From the NCBI GenBank assembly GCA_963923035.1, contig CAWUKT010000019.1:28400-92399 (forward strand): 64,000 nt of DNA. The letters are read 5' to 3'. Under the pieces are notes generated by a model that was not told where the DNA came from, searched no databases, and worked only from the letters and a program-made list of their open reading frames with translations. Both the position numbers and the translations under genes were made by a program. Positions within the stretch are counted from its first letter, which is position 1. Each line of letters begins with the position of its first letter. The DNA comes from CAWUKT01 sp963923035 (GTDB lineage: Bacteria; Bacteroidota; Bacteroidia; J057; JADKCL01). Below, one piece after another: positions 15,924 through 24,741 of this stretch.

Positions 15924-16682
15924 ATGGAACATTGGGAGCTGCTTGCCTTCTTCTTCGGGATCGCCCTGCTGTACGCCTCGGTGGGCTTTGGCGGCGGGAG
16001 CAGCTACCTCGCGGTCCTCGCCCTCTACGGGCTCGATTACCGCACCATCAGGTCCACGGCCCTGCTCTGCAACCTCGTCGTCGTCACGGGCGGCACCCTC
16101 ATCTACCAGCGCGCTGGCCACGCCAAATGGCGCAAGATGATCCCCATTGTTGCCGCCGGGCTTCCGATGGCCTTTCTCGGCGGCACCATTCGCCTTTCCC
16201 AGCCCCTGTTCTTCCTCATCCTCAGCATCACCCTCATCGCCGCCGCATTGCTCCTCGTCCGGCAATCCCTCTTCCTTCCTTCCGGAGATGACGAAATCCG
16301 TTCCACGCCAGTGCTCATCAACATTAGCCTCGGAGGCGGTATCGGCTTCCTGGCCGGGCTCGTCGGAATTGGAGGTGGGATATTTCTATCTCCCCTGCTC
16401 AACCTCCTTCGATGGGACCGTCCTTCGACCATCGCCGCAACGGCCAGCTTCTATATCCTGGTGAATTCCCTCGCGGGATTGGCCGGGCAACTGACCCAGG
16501 CAGATTTCGACATGGATTGGGGGCTGACGGGTCTGCTCATTGCGGCGGTCTTCCTGGGGGGACAGATCGGGTCGCGGGTGGGCGCAAAATGGCTTCCCGC
16601 CCGCTGGATACGGCTGGGAACGGCGGGCCTGGTCCTTTTCGTGGGTATCCGGATCTTACTGGCTTACCTCGGCCAGGGCTAA
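15924..16682 (+). CDS. TSUP-family transporter (TauE/SafE)
   Basis: A 252-residue membrane protein with about eight helices in two related halves, the layout of the TauE/SafE sulfite exporter family. Both halves carry the typical glycine-rich start: YASVGFGGGSSYLAVLALYG near the N terminus and GFLAGLVGIGGGIFLSPLLNL near residue 145. Family members export sulfite, sulfoacetate or related organic anions; the substrate here cannot be told. It is a single-gene unit, divergent from the terC homologue and convergent with metK. A bidirectional-looking hairpin follows the stop. Confidence 0.87.
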   Translation: MEHWELLAFFFGIALLYASVGFGGGSSYLAVLALYGLDYRTIRSTALLCNLVVVTGGTLIYQRAGHAKWRKMIPIVAAGLPMAFLGGTIRLSQPLFFLILSITLIAAALLLVRQSLFLPSGDDEIRSTPVLINISLGGGIGFLAGLVGIGGGIFLSPLLNLLRWDRPSTIAATASFYILVNSLAGLAGQLTQADFDMDWGLTGLLIAAVFLGGQIGSRVGAKWLPARWIRLGTAGLVLFVGIRILLAYLGQG

Positions 16683-16711
16683 AAAACAAAAGGCCACCCG
16701 AGGGCAGCCTT
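16681..16711 (-). terminator. Terminator of metK
   Basis: On the minus strand a stem of AAGGC/GCCTT (plus 16690-16694 and 16707-16711), extended by CCC/GGG after an internal loop, is followed by TTTGTTTTTT. It lies between the convergent TSUP and metK genes. Confidence 0.6.
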
Positions 16712-16737
16712 GCTGTAACTTTATATTTGATCCGAGA

Positions 16738-18051
16738 TCAGATGCCGAAGGTGGCTTTGACCTGGTCGACGTAATCAAGTTTTTCCCAACCGAAGAACTG
16801 AACATTCTTCATTTCCTGGGTCCGGATTTCTTTTTTCACGCCATTTTCCTCGACTACCTGCACGTAGTTGACCGGAACTTCCTTTTCGAAGGGCTCGCGG
16901 CCCAAGTGTCCGTAGGCAGCAGTTTCAGAGTAAATGGGATTGAGCAACTGGAAACGCTCGGTGATGGCCTTGGGACGCAGGTCGAAGATTTCGTTGACCT
17001 TGGAAGCGATCTCGGCGTCGGAGATGCCCAACTGGGAGGTGCCGTAGGTGTTCACGTAGACGGAAACCGGACGGGCAACCCCAATGGCGTAGGAGACCTG
17101 GACCAATACTTCTTCGGCGACACCGGCTGCAACCAGGTTCTTGGCCACGTGGCGGCTGGCGTAGGCGGCGGAACGGTCCACTTTGGACGGGTCCTTGCCG
17201 GAGAAGGCACCACCACCGTGGGCACCACGGCCACCGTAGGTATCGACGATGATCTTACGACCCGTCAGCCCTGCGTCACCGTGGGGACCTCCAATGACAA
17301 ATTTGCCGGTGGGGTTGATGTGGTAAATGGTCTCCTGGTCAAGCAATTCGTTCGGGATGATGCGGGGGATCAGGATATTGACCATATCTTCCTTGATCTG
17401 GCCCAGCATGAGGTCTTCCCGCTCCTTTTTGCTCAGATCGGGGTGGGTAGTTTCGTTGACGAATTCGTCGTGCTGGGTGGAGATGACGACGGTATGTACG
17501 CGGATCGGCTTGTCGTTGTCGTCGTACTCAATGGTTACCTGGGCCTTGCTGTCCGGACGGAGGTAGCCGATTTTGTCGGATTCTTCGCGGCGGATGCGGG
17601 CGAGTTCCCGCAGCAGGTTGTGGGAGTAGTAGAGGGCCATGGGCATGTAGGAATCGGTTTCGCGGGTCGCGTAACCGAACATCATTCCCTGGTCACCAGC
17701 TCCCTGGTCAAGGTCAATTCCTTCGCCTTCGTTGACTCCCTGTGCGATGTCCGGCGACTGGCTGTGCAGGGCGACGAGCACACCACAACTGTCAGCGTCA
17801 AACTGATAGGCATCACTGGTATACCCAATTTTACGGATGGTATCGCGCACGATTTCCTGGATTTCCACGTAGGCCTTGGTGGTGACTTCACCGGCCACAA
17901 CCACCTGGCCGGTGGTCACAAGCGTTTCACAAGCAACCCGGGAACCGGGGTCCTGAGCGAGCAAAGCATCCAAAATGGCATCGGAAATCTGATCAGCAAT
18001 CTTGTCGGGATGTCCCTCAGAGACTGATTCTGAGGTAAATAAGTATGACAT
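16738..18051 (-). CDS. metK: S-adenosylmethionine synthetase
   Basis: A 437-residue cytoplasmic enzyme making SAM from methionine and ATP. The N terminus is diagnostic: FTSESVSEGHPDKIADQISD. The ATP/methionine loop motif appears as GAGDQGMMFGYA, and the phosphate-binding loop as GGGAFSGKDPSKVDRSAAYA, with FVIGGPHGDAGLTGRK between. It is about 50 residues longer than the Escherichia coli enzyme, mainly through an insert after DDNDKPIRVHTVV (STQHDEFVNETTHPDLSKK region), which is usual in Bacteroidota. It is a single-gene unit with a clear promoter upstream (18098-18127). I saw no SAM riboswitch in its leader. Confidence 0.97.
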   Translation of the reverse strand: MSYLFTSESVSEGHPDKIADQISDAILDALLAQDPGSRVACETLVTTGQVVVAGEVTTKAYVEIQEIVRDTIRKIGYTSDAYQFDADSCGVLVALHSQSPDIAQGVNEGEGIDLDQGAGDQGMMFGYATRETDSYMPMALYYSHNLLRELARIRREESDKIGYLRPDSKAQVTIEYDDNDKPIRVHTVVISTQHDEFVNETTHPDLSKKEREDLMLGQIKEDMVNILIPRIIPNELLDQETIYHINPTGKFVIGGPHGDAGLTGRKIIVDTYGGRGAHGGGAFSGKDPSKVDRSAAYASRHVAKNLVAAGVAEEVLVQVSYAIGVARPVSVYVNTYGTSQLGISDAEIASKVNEIFDLRPKAITERFQLLNPIYSETAAYGHLGREPFEKEVPVNYVQVVEENGVKKEIRTQEMKNVQFFGWEKLDYVDQVKATFGI

Positions 18052-18097
18052 AGGACGAATTTAACCTTGAGTTCTTCCAGTTAATTTTAAGAGGCTA

Positions 18098-18127
18098 CAA
18101 AGTTAAGTACAATTCACAAAAAGCAAA
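18098..18127 (-). promoter_or_regulatory. Promoter of metK (TTTG-N18-TAACTTTG)
   Basis: On the minus strand TTTG (plus 18124-18127) and TAACTTTG (plus 18098-18105) are separated by 18 nt, matching the Bacteroidota promoter consensus. The leader to the metK ATG would be about 40 nt. Confidence 0.6.
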
Positions 18128-18190
18128 GGGGTCCGGACCGATTATTTCGGAGATAGATGTTGAAACGTCGAATGGGGATAAAACAGATTC

Positions 18191-18967
18191 TCAGCGGGTA
18201 CAAATGAAGATTTTGCCCCCGTCAGTGGCGCCGACCACGCCGATGACGCCTCCCTTTCGGCCCTCGGAAATTCGGCAGACCTGGGAGCCAGGTCGGGTAT
18301 AGCGCAAAGCCGTCTCATTGGCGCCAATGGTGAAGAAGCGCACCGAGCTTCCGTCGTCGATGCAGTACTTGATTGCGGTCGTACAGGTGTTCTTCAAGGA
18401 AACGCTAACTGTTCCGGCCGGACGTTGGTCCACCATCGGCCGGGGATTGCTCGCTGCCTGCCGCTCTTCGCGGGCCCGTTCCGCCGCTTTCACGGCCTCC
18501 TCGCTCTCGTATTGAGTTTGGTGGGCTTGCATTTGGGCTTCCACTGCTTTGCGGATCGAATCGGCTTGTTGCCGCGCCCGCTGTTCCTCAGCGGCCCGCT
18601 TTTCCTTCTGCGCCGCTTTTTCCTGCTCCCGCTGCGCCCAATACGCCGCCCGGTCATCTCCCCCACTGTCCTTCTTGTTCGCCGCAAACCGACTCCGATT
18701 TCCCTTCACCTGCGCCTTCAAAGCCCCCAACTCATAGGCCGGGTCCTTCTTTTCGATGTTTTCCACTGCCGCCTCCGCCTTCTTCAAATAGCTCTCGTAG
18801 CGGGTCTGGTAGGACGTATTGTCCCAATCTGGGGCCGCATCGAGCTTGGCCAGCATCTTGAGGCTGGAATTCAGGCGGCTGATGTCGCTCTGGGCCGGAC
18901 TTTGGGCCAGCAGCGAAGGGGAAGACAGGAGCAAAAGGGCGATCGGGAGCCAGAAAATGTGCTTCAT
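18191..18967 (-). CDS. Secreted coiled-coil protein of unknown function
   Basis: A 258-residue protein with a signal peptide (MKHIFWLPIALLLLSSPSLL, cleaved after AQ). Residues about 25-190 are helical and rich in Ala, Glu, Lys, Arg and Gln, a probable coiled coil (AYWAQREQEKAAQKEKRAAE). The last 70 residues form a small beta domain with four Cys (KNTCTTAIKYCIDDGS, QVCRIS, IFICTR), probably disulfide-linked. I do not recognise the family. The chosen start at 18967 gives a clean signal peptide; the frame is open 17 codons upstream. It is divergent from trmB, 105 bases away. Confidence 0.72.
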   Translation of the reverse strand: MKHIFWLPIALLLLSSPSLLAQSPAQSDISRLNSSLKMLAKLDAAPDWDNTSYQTRYESYLKKAEAAVENIEKKDPAYELGALKAQVKGNRSRFAANKKDSGGDDRAAYWAQREQEKAAQKEKRAAEEQRARQQADSIRKAVEAQMQAHQTQYESEEAVKAAERAREERQAASNPRPMVDQRPAGTVSVSLKNTCTTAIKYCIDDGSSVRFFTIGANETALRYTRPGSQVCRISEGRKGGVIGVVGATDGGKIFICTR

Positions 18968-19059
18968 GGTGGGTAAAGAGAAATGAATCAACAAACCATT
19001 CTGACTAAATATGCACAATTATTGGGGGATGGAGAAGGGAAACGGACAAATGGAATGGC

Positions 19060-19067
19060 TATATTTG
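19060..19067 (+). promoter_or_regulatory. -7 box (TATATTTG) of trmB
   Basis: An exact TAnnTTTG match ends five bases before the ATG at 19073. No good -33 element is visible at 17-23 nt. The position implies a very short or absent leader and supports the downstream start of trmB. Confidence 0.45.
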
Positions 19068-19072
19068 CCGGC

Positions 19073-19813
19073 ATGGGTCGAAAAAAGTCTATCAAGAAGG
19101 AAGAATTCAACGATTTGCCGAACTGTTTCAATGCAGATGAGACAATGAAGGGGCGCTGGGCGGAGCATTTTGGCAATGGAAATCCGATCATTGTAGAGCT
19201 GGGGTGTGGCAAAGGCGATTTGGCGCTGGGGCTGGCCCAGGCGCACCCGGAGATCAACTATATCGGCGTGGACATCAAGGCCACCCGGATGTGGACCGGC
19301 GCCCGCCGGGCCCTGGAAGAAGGTACGGAGAACCTTGCTTTCCTGCGCTGCGATATCCACGGCATCAGCTCTTACTTCGCCCCCGGAGAGCTCGACGGCA
19401 TTTGGATTACATTTCCCGACCCCTTTCCGCGCAAAAAGCAGACCAAGAACCGCATGGTCAACGAGCGCTTTCTGATCCAGTACGCCCGCATCCTGAAGCC
19501 GCCGGGACAAATCTGGTTCAAATCGGACAACAACAGCTTCTTTGAATATGCGTTGGAGCATTTTGAGGCCCTGAACGCGGCCCAAATCTTTGACATCAAG
19601 GTGCAGGCCCAGACCCGGGACCTCCACGCCTCCGACCTCAAAAATGCCGACAATGGCATCACCACCGACTTTGAGCGCCGCTTCCTGGACATTGGGAAGA
19701 CCATCAACTACATGCAATTCCTCATCCAGGCGGGGCCGCAGATCGAAGACTTCCCGCTGGACGAGAAAGTTTCCCTGGACCCCACGGAGAAGGCTCCGCG
19801 GTTGCGCCATTGA
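19073..19813 (+). CDS. trmB: tRNA (guanine-N7)-methyltransferase
   Basis: A 246-residue SAM-dependent enzyme that methylates G46 in the variable loop of tRNAs. The Rossmann SAM loop is VELGCGKGDLALGLAQ, followed by NYIGVDIKATRMWTGA. The TrmB signature is complete: IWITFPDPFPRKKQTKNRM, the FPDPWPK-like motif that holds catalytic residues, and the end segment TDFERRFLDIGKTINY. The frame is open from 18983, but the chosen start begins MGRKKSIKK, fits the family length and sits five bases after a promoter box. It stands alone, with a 230-base pyrimidine-rich spacer before glgA. Confidence 0.93.
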   Translation: MGRKKSIKKEEFNDLPNCFNADETMKGRWAEHFGNGNPIIVELGCGKGDLALGLAQAHPEINYIGVDIKATRMWTGARRALEEGTENLAFLRCDIHGISSYFAPGELDGIWITFPDPFPRKKQTKNRMVNERFLIQYARILKPPGQIWFKSDNNSFFEYALEHFEALNAAQIFDIKVQAQTRDLHASDLKNADNGITTDFERRFLDIGKTINYMQFLIQAGPQIEDFPLDEKVSLDPTEKAPRLRH

Positions 19814-20043
19814 GGCCATTTCTCCTTTTCATTTCCAATCGCCCTTCCATTTGTTTCCCTGCATTTCCCTCTCCAGGGACACTTTTTTCATGCCCAAAGT
19901 TTCTTTCCCCCTCATTTTTCTAGCCCCTCCGGCTCAACTCCTCTCATTTGCATCCTTCCCCCTTGAATTCACTGCTCAATTCTCCCAACTCCAGCTTCAA
20001 ATTGGTACATTGCAATTGAGCGATCTTTTTGCCAATACCTTCC

Positions 20044-21450
20044 ATGAACATCATACACATCAGCGCCGAATGCTATCCCATCGCCAAGGTGGGCGGTCTG
20101 GGGGATGTGGTGGGAGCCCTGCCCAAATACCAGGAAAAAGCGGGGCATTCCTCCCGAGTCATTCTCCCATTTTACCTCAATCGCTATACGGACGCCCACA
20201 ATTTCGAGACTGAATTCATTGGGCACATCAAAATGGGCGGGGAAAAGATTCCCTTTTCTCTGGTCCGGTCCCAGGACGACAAGCTCGAAGTTGATGTGTT
20301 GATGGTGAAAATTCCGGACCTGCTCAGCACGGATTATGTGTATTCGTTCGACGATTCCAAGCGGTTCCTCGCCTTTTCGTTGGCGGCCCTGACCTATATC
20401 GTGGAACAGGAAACGATGCCGGATGTGGTGAATTGCCACGACCACCATACGGGCCTGGTTCCCTTTATGATGAGCCATTGCACCGCCTTTGCGAAGCTGA
20501 AAGAAACGCCGTCCATCCTGACCATCCACAATGCCCAGTACCAGGGCTGGTTTTCGCATGACAAGCTCCATTGGCTGCCCGAATTTCCCTTGCAGCACGT
20601 CGGATTGCTGGATTGGGATGGGCAAATCAATCCCCTGGCGTGTGGCATCAAGTGTGCCTGGGGCGTCAATTCGGTCTCACCCGGCTACATGGAAGAAATG
20701 ATGCAGCAGGCCAATGGCCTGGACGGGCTTATCCGGCACGAGCGGGCCAAGTGCCGGGGCATCCTCAATGGCGTCGATTTCGACGTGTGGAACCCCGAAA
20801 CAGACGCCTACCTACCGGCCAATTTTGACGCCCAATCGGTCCCCACTGGCAAATGGGCCAATAAACAATGGCTCTGCAAGGAATTCCAACTCGACGATCA
20901 ACTGCCGCTGTTTGTGTTCATTGGGCGGTTGGTGTATGAAAAAGGAGCGGATGTCCTGGTGGAGGTGCTGGACCATATCTTGTCCTCGCACGAGCTCAGT
21001 GTCATCATGCTGGGATCGGGAGACCCGCAGCTGGAAACCCAGCTCACGGCGCTCAAGGATCGCTTTCCCGGCAATTACAATACCTTCATTGGCTACAACG
21101 AGGAATTGTCCCACCGGCTTTACGCCGGCGGTGATTTCCTGCTGATGCCTTCGCGCGTGGAACCCTGCGGGCTCAACCAGATGTACGCCATGCGCTACGG
21201 GACCTTTCCCATTGTGCGCAGCGTCGGTGGCCTGAAGGATACCGTGATCGACCTGGAAGACGATGGTTTTGGCATTCGCCACGCGGAAGTGAGCGTGGGG
21301 GACATCGCCCAAGCCATCGAGCGGGCGCTCGACCTGTGGCAGAACCAGGAAAAAGTCGCCAAACTCATCCGACGGATGATGGCCATCGACAACTCCTGGG
21401 AGCGTTCTTCCGAACAATATTTGAAATTCTACCAATCCTATATTCTGTAA
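20044..21450 (+). CDS. glgA: Glycogen synthase (starch synthase catalytic domain)
   Basis: A 468-residue GT5 glycosyltransferase that extends alpha-1,4-glucan from ADP-glucose. The N-terminal ADP-glucose loop motif is AKVGGLGDVVGALPKYQ (Lys-Val-Gly-Gly-Leu). The GT-B C-terminal half has FIGRLVYEKGADVLVE and the family block PSRVEPCGLNQMYAMRYGTF, followed by VRSVGGLKDTV. The start at 20044 (MNIIHISAECYPIAK) is the family start. It is followed after two bases by glgC, so supply of ADP-glucose and its use are made from one transcript. No branching enzyme or phosphorylase gene is in the window. Confidence 0.96.
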   Translation: MNIIHISAECYPIAKVGGLGDVVGALPKYQEKAGHSSRVILPFYLNRYTDAHNFETEFIGHIKMGGEKIPFSLVRSQDDKLEVDVLMVKIPDLLSTDYVYSFDDSKRFLAFSLAALTYIVEQETMPDVVNCHDHHTGLVPFMMSHCTAFAKLKETPSILTIHNAQYQGWFSHDKLHWLPEFPLQHVGLLDWDGQINPLACGIKCAWGVNSVSPGYMEEMMQQANGLDGLIRHERAKCRGILNGVDFDVWNPETDAYLPANFDAQSVPTGKWANKQWLCKEFQLDDQLPLFVFIGRLVYEKGADVLVEVLDHILSSHELSVIMLGSGDPQLETQLTALKDRFPGNYNTFIGYNEELSHRLYAGGDFLLMPSRVEPCGLNQMYAMRYGTFPIVRSVGGLKDTVIDLEDDGFGIRHAEVSVGDIAQAIERALDLWQNQEKVAKLIRRMMAIDNSWERSSEQYLKFYQSYIL

Positions 21451-21452
21451 GC

Positions 21453-22718
21453 ATGTACAAAAACAAGGTTCTTGCCATCATTTTGGGGGGAGGCCAGGGA
21501 ACCCGACTCTACCCCTTGACCGAGACCCGGTCCAAGCCCGCTGTCCCCATCGCCGGTAAGTACCGGCTGGTCGACATCCCCATTTCGAACTGCATCAATT
21601 CGGACATCACCCGGATGTTTGTCCTTACCCAGTTCAATTCGGCCTCGCTCAACCGGCACATCAAGAACACTTACAATTTCAGCTTCTTTACCTCCGCGTT
21701 CGTGGACGTATTGGCGGCCGAGCAGACGATTGAGAACAAGAATTGGTTCCAGGGCACGGCGGACGCCGTGCGCCAGAGCATGCGCCACTGCTTGCGGCAC
21801 GATTTTGACTATGCGCTCATCCTCTCCGGGGACCAGTTGTACCAGATGGACTACAACGACATGATCACGGCCCACGTCGAAAACAATGCTGAAATCACGG
21901 TAGGAACCATTCCTGTCACCCAGAAGGAGGCGACGGCATTTGGGATCATGAAGACCAATGACGCGGGCACCATCACCACCTTTGTGGAGAAGCCCCCGCT
22001 GGACCAGTTGGAAGGGCTGGACTCGGAAGTCAGCGCCGAAATGCAGGCCGAAGGCAGAATTTACCTGGCTTCTATGGGCATCTATGTCTTCAACCGGGAT
22101 GTCCTCGTCAAACTCATGGAAGACGAAACCACGGTTGATTTTGGCAAGGAAATCATCCCCCAATCGATCACCGACCACCGCGTCTTCAGCCATCCCTACG
22201 AAGGCTATTGGACGGACATCGGGACCGTTTCTTCCTTCTTCGAAGCCAACATCGACCTGACCCGCGAAAGCCCCAAATTCAATTTCCACCTCCGCAACAA
22301 GCCCATTTTCTCCCGGGCCCGCATGCTTCCCCCTTCCAAGGTCTTCCAGACGGATATGAATGGCGCGGTCATCTCCGATGGCTGCATCATCTACGCCAAG
22401 CGCCTGGCCAATACCATGGTCGGTATCCGGTCCTTCATCGGGAAGGACGCCGAACTGGAGAATACCCTGATGATGGGCAGCGATTATTATGAGGATCCGG
22501 AAGAATTGGACCAACAGAAGATCATTCCCATGGGTGTGGGTGAAGGGTCGATCATCAAAAACGCCATTCTGGATCGGAATGTGCGGATTGGAAAGAATGT
22601 GCAGATCATAGGCGGAGATCATCTGGAAGACCAGGAAGCCGAGACCTATGTGATCAAAGACGGGCTCGTCGTGGTCCGGTACAAGGCGGTCATTCCGGAC
22701 AATTTTGTGATCAAGTGA
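21453..22718 (+). CDS. glgC: Glucose-1-phosphate adenylyltransferase
   Basis: A 421-residue enzyme that makes ADP-glucose from glucose-1-phosphate and ATP, the committed step of glycogen synthesis. The N-terminal nucleotidyltransferase motif is ILGGGQGTRLYPLTETRSKP, followed by AVPIAGKYRLVDIPISNCIN; FVEKPP and EGYWTDIGTVSSFFEAN mark the sugar-phosphate site. The C-terminal left-handed beta-helix (MGSDYYED to GDHLEDQE) carries the allosteric region. It begins two bases after the glgA stop, in a standard glgA-glgC order. Control by glycolytic intermediates is likely from the family but cannot be read from this sequence. Confidence 0.96.
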   Translation: MYKNKVLAIILGGGQGTRLYPLTETRSKPAVPIAGKYRLVDIPISNCINSDITRMFVLTQFNSASLNRHIKNTYNFSFFTSAFVDVLAAEQTIENKNWFQGTADAVRQSMRHCLRHDFDYALILSGDQLYQMDYNDMITAHVENNAEITVGTIPVTQKEATAFGIMKTNDAGTITTFVEKPPLDQLEGLDSEVSAEMQAEGRIYLASMGIYVFNRDVLVKLMEDETTVDFGKEIIPQSITDHRVFSHPYEGYWTDIGTVSSFFEANIDLTRESPKFNFHLRNKPIFSRARMLPPSKVFQTDMNGAVISDGCIIYAKRLANTMVGIRSFIGKDAELENTLMMGSDYYEDPEELDQQKIIPMGVGEGSIIKNAILDRNVRIGKNVQIIGGDHLEDQEAETYVIKDGLVVVRYKAVIPDNFVIK

Positions 22719-22826
22719 CGGAAAAGAAGTGAACGCGGATTTTGGGGAAGCAATAAATGAATCCTAACTTTTGGGGGCTGGCCAGTGGTGGTTGGCATTT
22801 CTCCGAATCCAAAACCGAATTGAACG

Positions 22827-23240
22827 ATGGCTGACAACAAGCAATTCATTTGCCAGGGAAAAGGGTACGACGCGCTGTATACCTGGCGGGACAAGCGAAA
22901 GCTCTGCTGGCAGGACGGCTACGATGTGGTCTTCACACTGCGGGAAAACAAGTATATCTGCTACGGCGCGGGCTACGATGCCACCTGGACGGTCCGCGAC
23001 AGCAACAGCCGGATCGACTTGTGCCGCGGAACCGATTACAACGCCGCTTTCTGCCTCCGCGATGACATCTACATCAACATGGGCAAGGGCCATTCCACGA
23101 TGTACACCATCAAAAACAACAATGCCTACATCGGCATCTACGATGGCCGGGGCCACAATATCCTCTATTGTGTCCGCAATGGTCCCCTCACGACCATTGA
23201 AATGTTCGCCTCCCTCATCGCGGTCGGCGCACTCAAATGA
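22827..23240 (+). CDS. Small protein of six degenerate 18-21 residue repeats
   Basis: I do not recognise this 137-residue protein. It is almost wholly built from six repeats, starting near residues 5, 24, 42, 63, 81 and 99. Each follows the pattern aliphatic-(C/N)-x-G-x-(G/D)-(Y/H)-(D/N/S)-x-x-aromatic-(T/C)-(L/V/I/W)-(R/K)-(D/E/N). Examples are FICQGKGYDALYTWRD, YICYGAGYDATWTVRD and YIGIYDGRGHNILYCVRN. Alternating polar/apolar residues and the Gly-Tyr turn suggest a beta-hairpin repeat, hence a small closed beta structure. No signal peptide or membrane helix is seen. A hydrophobic tail follows (PLTTIEMFASLIAVGALK). It starts 108 bases after glgC on the same strand and ends at a bidirectional terminator. 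Confidence 0.72.
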   Translation: MADNKQFICQGKGYDALYTWRDKRKLCWQDGYDVVFTLRENKYICYGAGYDATWTVRDSNSRIDLCRGTDYNAAFCLRDDIYINMGKGHSTMYTIKNNNAYIGIYDGRGHNILYCVRNGPLTTIEMFASLIAVGALK

Positions 23241-23261
23241 GACCATTTGACTTCAACGCAT

Positions 23262-23291
23262 AAAAAAACCGGGGCCGCAAAGCCCCGTTTT
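23262..23291. terminator. Bidirectional terminator between the repeat protein gene and nuoD
   Basis: A 6-bp GC stem (CGGGGC/GCCCCG, 23270-23275 and 23282-23287) with a 6-nt loop, A7 on the left side and TTTTCTATTT on the right, so it can work for both convergent genes. Confidence 0.75.
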
Positions 23292-23316
23292 CTATTTCTG
23301 AGCGGTCAGGAACCGC

Positions 23317-24612
23317 TTATTTGTCAGCTTCACCCATCACCGGATCGACCGATCCAATCAGGACCACGGTATCTCCCACCATGGCGCCTTCCATGAGTTT
23401 CTCGAGTCCTTGCAGGTTGCAGAAGGACGGCGAATTCATCTTGGCGCGGGCCGGGGAGCCGGTTCCGTCGGAGATCAGGTGAAAGCCCAATTCTCCTTTG
23501 GGAGCCTCGATGGCCTGGTAAACTTCAGCGCCATCGGGCGGGCAAACGCCCATGTCGGTCATCATGAAGTCGTGGATGAGGCCTTCCATGGAGTAGTAGA
23601 CTTCGTCTTTGGAGGGATAGGTCACCTTGGCGTCATCGGCCCGGATATCGCCCTTGGGGAGCTTCTTGAGGCACTGCTCAATGATGCGCACCGACTGTTC
23701 CATTTCGTCCAGACGGACGTAGTAGCGGGCGAGGCAGTCGCCTTCGTCGCGGATCACGATGTCCCAATCGACCTCGTTGTACATGAGGTACGGTTCGAAC
23801 TCGCGGATGTCGTAGGGAACGCCGGAGCCCCGGAGCACGGGACCGGTCACGCCGAGGGAAAGGGCATCTTCCTTGGACAGGATGCCGACGCCGTCTACCC
23901 GGCGGAGGAAGATGGCGTTTTTGGCGAGGAGCTTTTTCCAGCCTTTGTGTTCTTTTTTGAAGTTCTGGAGGAAGTTGTAGATGCCCTGGAGGGTATCGTC
24001 ATCCACGTCGAACTGAAGACCTCCGATGCGGCTGTGGGAGACGGTAAAGCGTACTCCGGCGAACTTGTCGAAGAGGTCGTAGATGTTTTCACGTTCGCGG
24101 AAGGTCCAGAGGAACATGGAGATGGCGCCAGCGTCCATGATCATCGTGCCCAACCAGAGGAGGTGGGCGGAGATGCGGGCCAGCTCGCAAGCGATGGTCC
24201 GCAGGTACTGGGCGCGCTCGGGCACTTCAATGCCGACGAGCTTCTCCACCGCCAGACACCAAGCAACGTTGGTGGAATACGGGGCGAGGTAGTCCATCCG
24301 GTCAGTATAGGGCATGAACTCCTGGTAGGTCTTGTGCTCGGCGATCTTTTCAACCCCGCGGTGGAGGTAGCCGAGGTCAAGCACACACTTCTGGATGAAT
24401 TCTCCATCCAATTGGAGGGCGCAGCGAAGTACCCCGTGGGTAGCCGGATGCTGCGGGCCCAGGTTCAGGACCATTTCTGTGCCCAAAGGATCGTTCTCAC
24501 CAATGTCCACGACCAAATCCTTACTCTCCAATCGGCGGTAGATCGCTTCCTGGTGCTTGGGAAAGAAAGTCGGGGTAACGCGGTCTTTGAGATCTATTTT
24601 CGTCTGACTCAT
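23317..24612 (-). CDS. nuoD: NADH-quinone oxidoreductase subunit D
   Basis: A 431-residue 49-kDa-type subunit of respiratory complex I, part of the peripheral arm that forms the quinone site at the membrane interface. Family motifs are strong: LNLGPQHPATHGVLR, LGYLHRGVEKIAE, YTDRMDYLAPYSTN, GSGVPYDIREFEPY and the conserved end IGSVDPVMGEADK. The start at 24612 (MSQTKIDLKDR) fits the family. No other nuo gene lies in the window: upstream is an unrelated membrane protein gene and downstream a terminator. In most bacteria nuoD sits in a nuoA-N cluster, so this copy is separated from the rest or the genes are dispersed. Confidence 0.95.
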   Translation of the reverse strand: MSQTKIDLKDRVTPTFFPKHQEAIYRRLESKDLVVDIGENDPLGTEMVLNLGPQHPATHGVLRCALQLDGEFIQKCVLDLGYLHRGVEKIAEHKTYQEFMPYTDRMDYLAPYSTNVAWCLAVEKLVGIEVPERAQYLRTIACELARISAHLLWLGTMIMDAGAISMFLWTFRERENIYDLFDKFAGVRFTVSHSRIGGLQFDVDDDTLQGIYNFLQNFKKEHKGWKKLLAKNAIFLRRVDGVGILSKEDALSLGVTGPVLRGSGVPYDIREFEPYLMYNEVDWDIVIRDEGDCLARYYVRLDEMEQSVRIIEQCLKKLPKGDIRADDAKVTYPSKDEVYYSMEGLIHDFMMTDMGVCPPDGAEVYQAIEAPKGELGFHLISDGTGSPARAKMNSPSFCNLQGLEKLMEGAMVGDTVVLIGSVDPVMGEADK

Positions 24613-24741
24613 GAATACATCCTTAATTTGGTCCGAAGTTAACAAGAAAAACCCATGTGAAAAACCCTGATTCAACACATTTGGGGGTGGAAAAAGAGAA
24701 TTTTTGGGTGGGAGAGAAAGGGGCAGGGAAAAAGCATCTTC

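Noticed and set aside
16052..18027. Antisense frames across metK
   Set aside because: metK on the minus strand is unambiguous from its motifs and promoter.
18052..18190. SAM riboswitch upstream of metK
   Set aside because: The leader after the promoter is only about 40 nt and no known SAM-riboswitch pairing pattern was seen.
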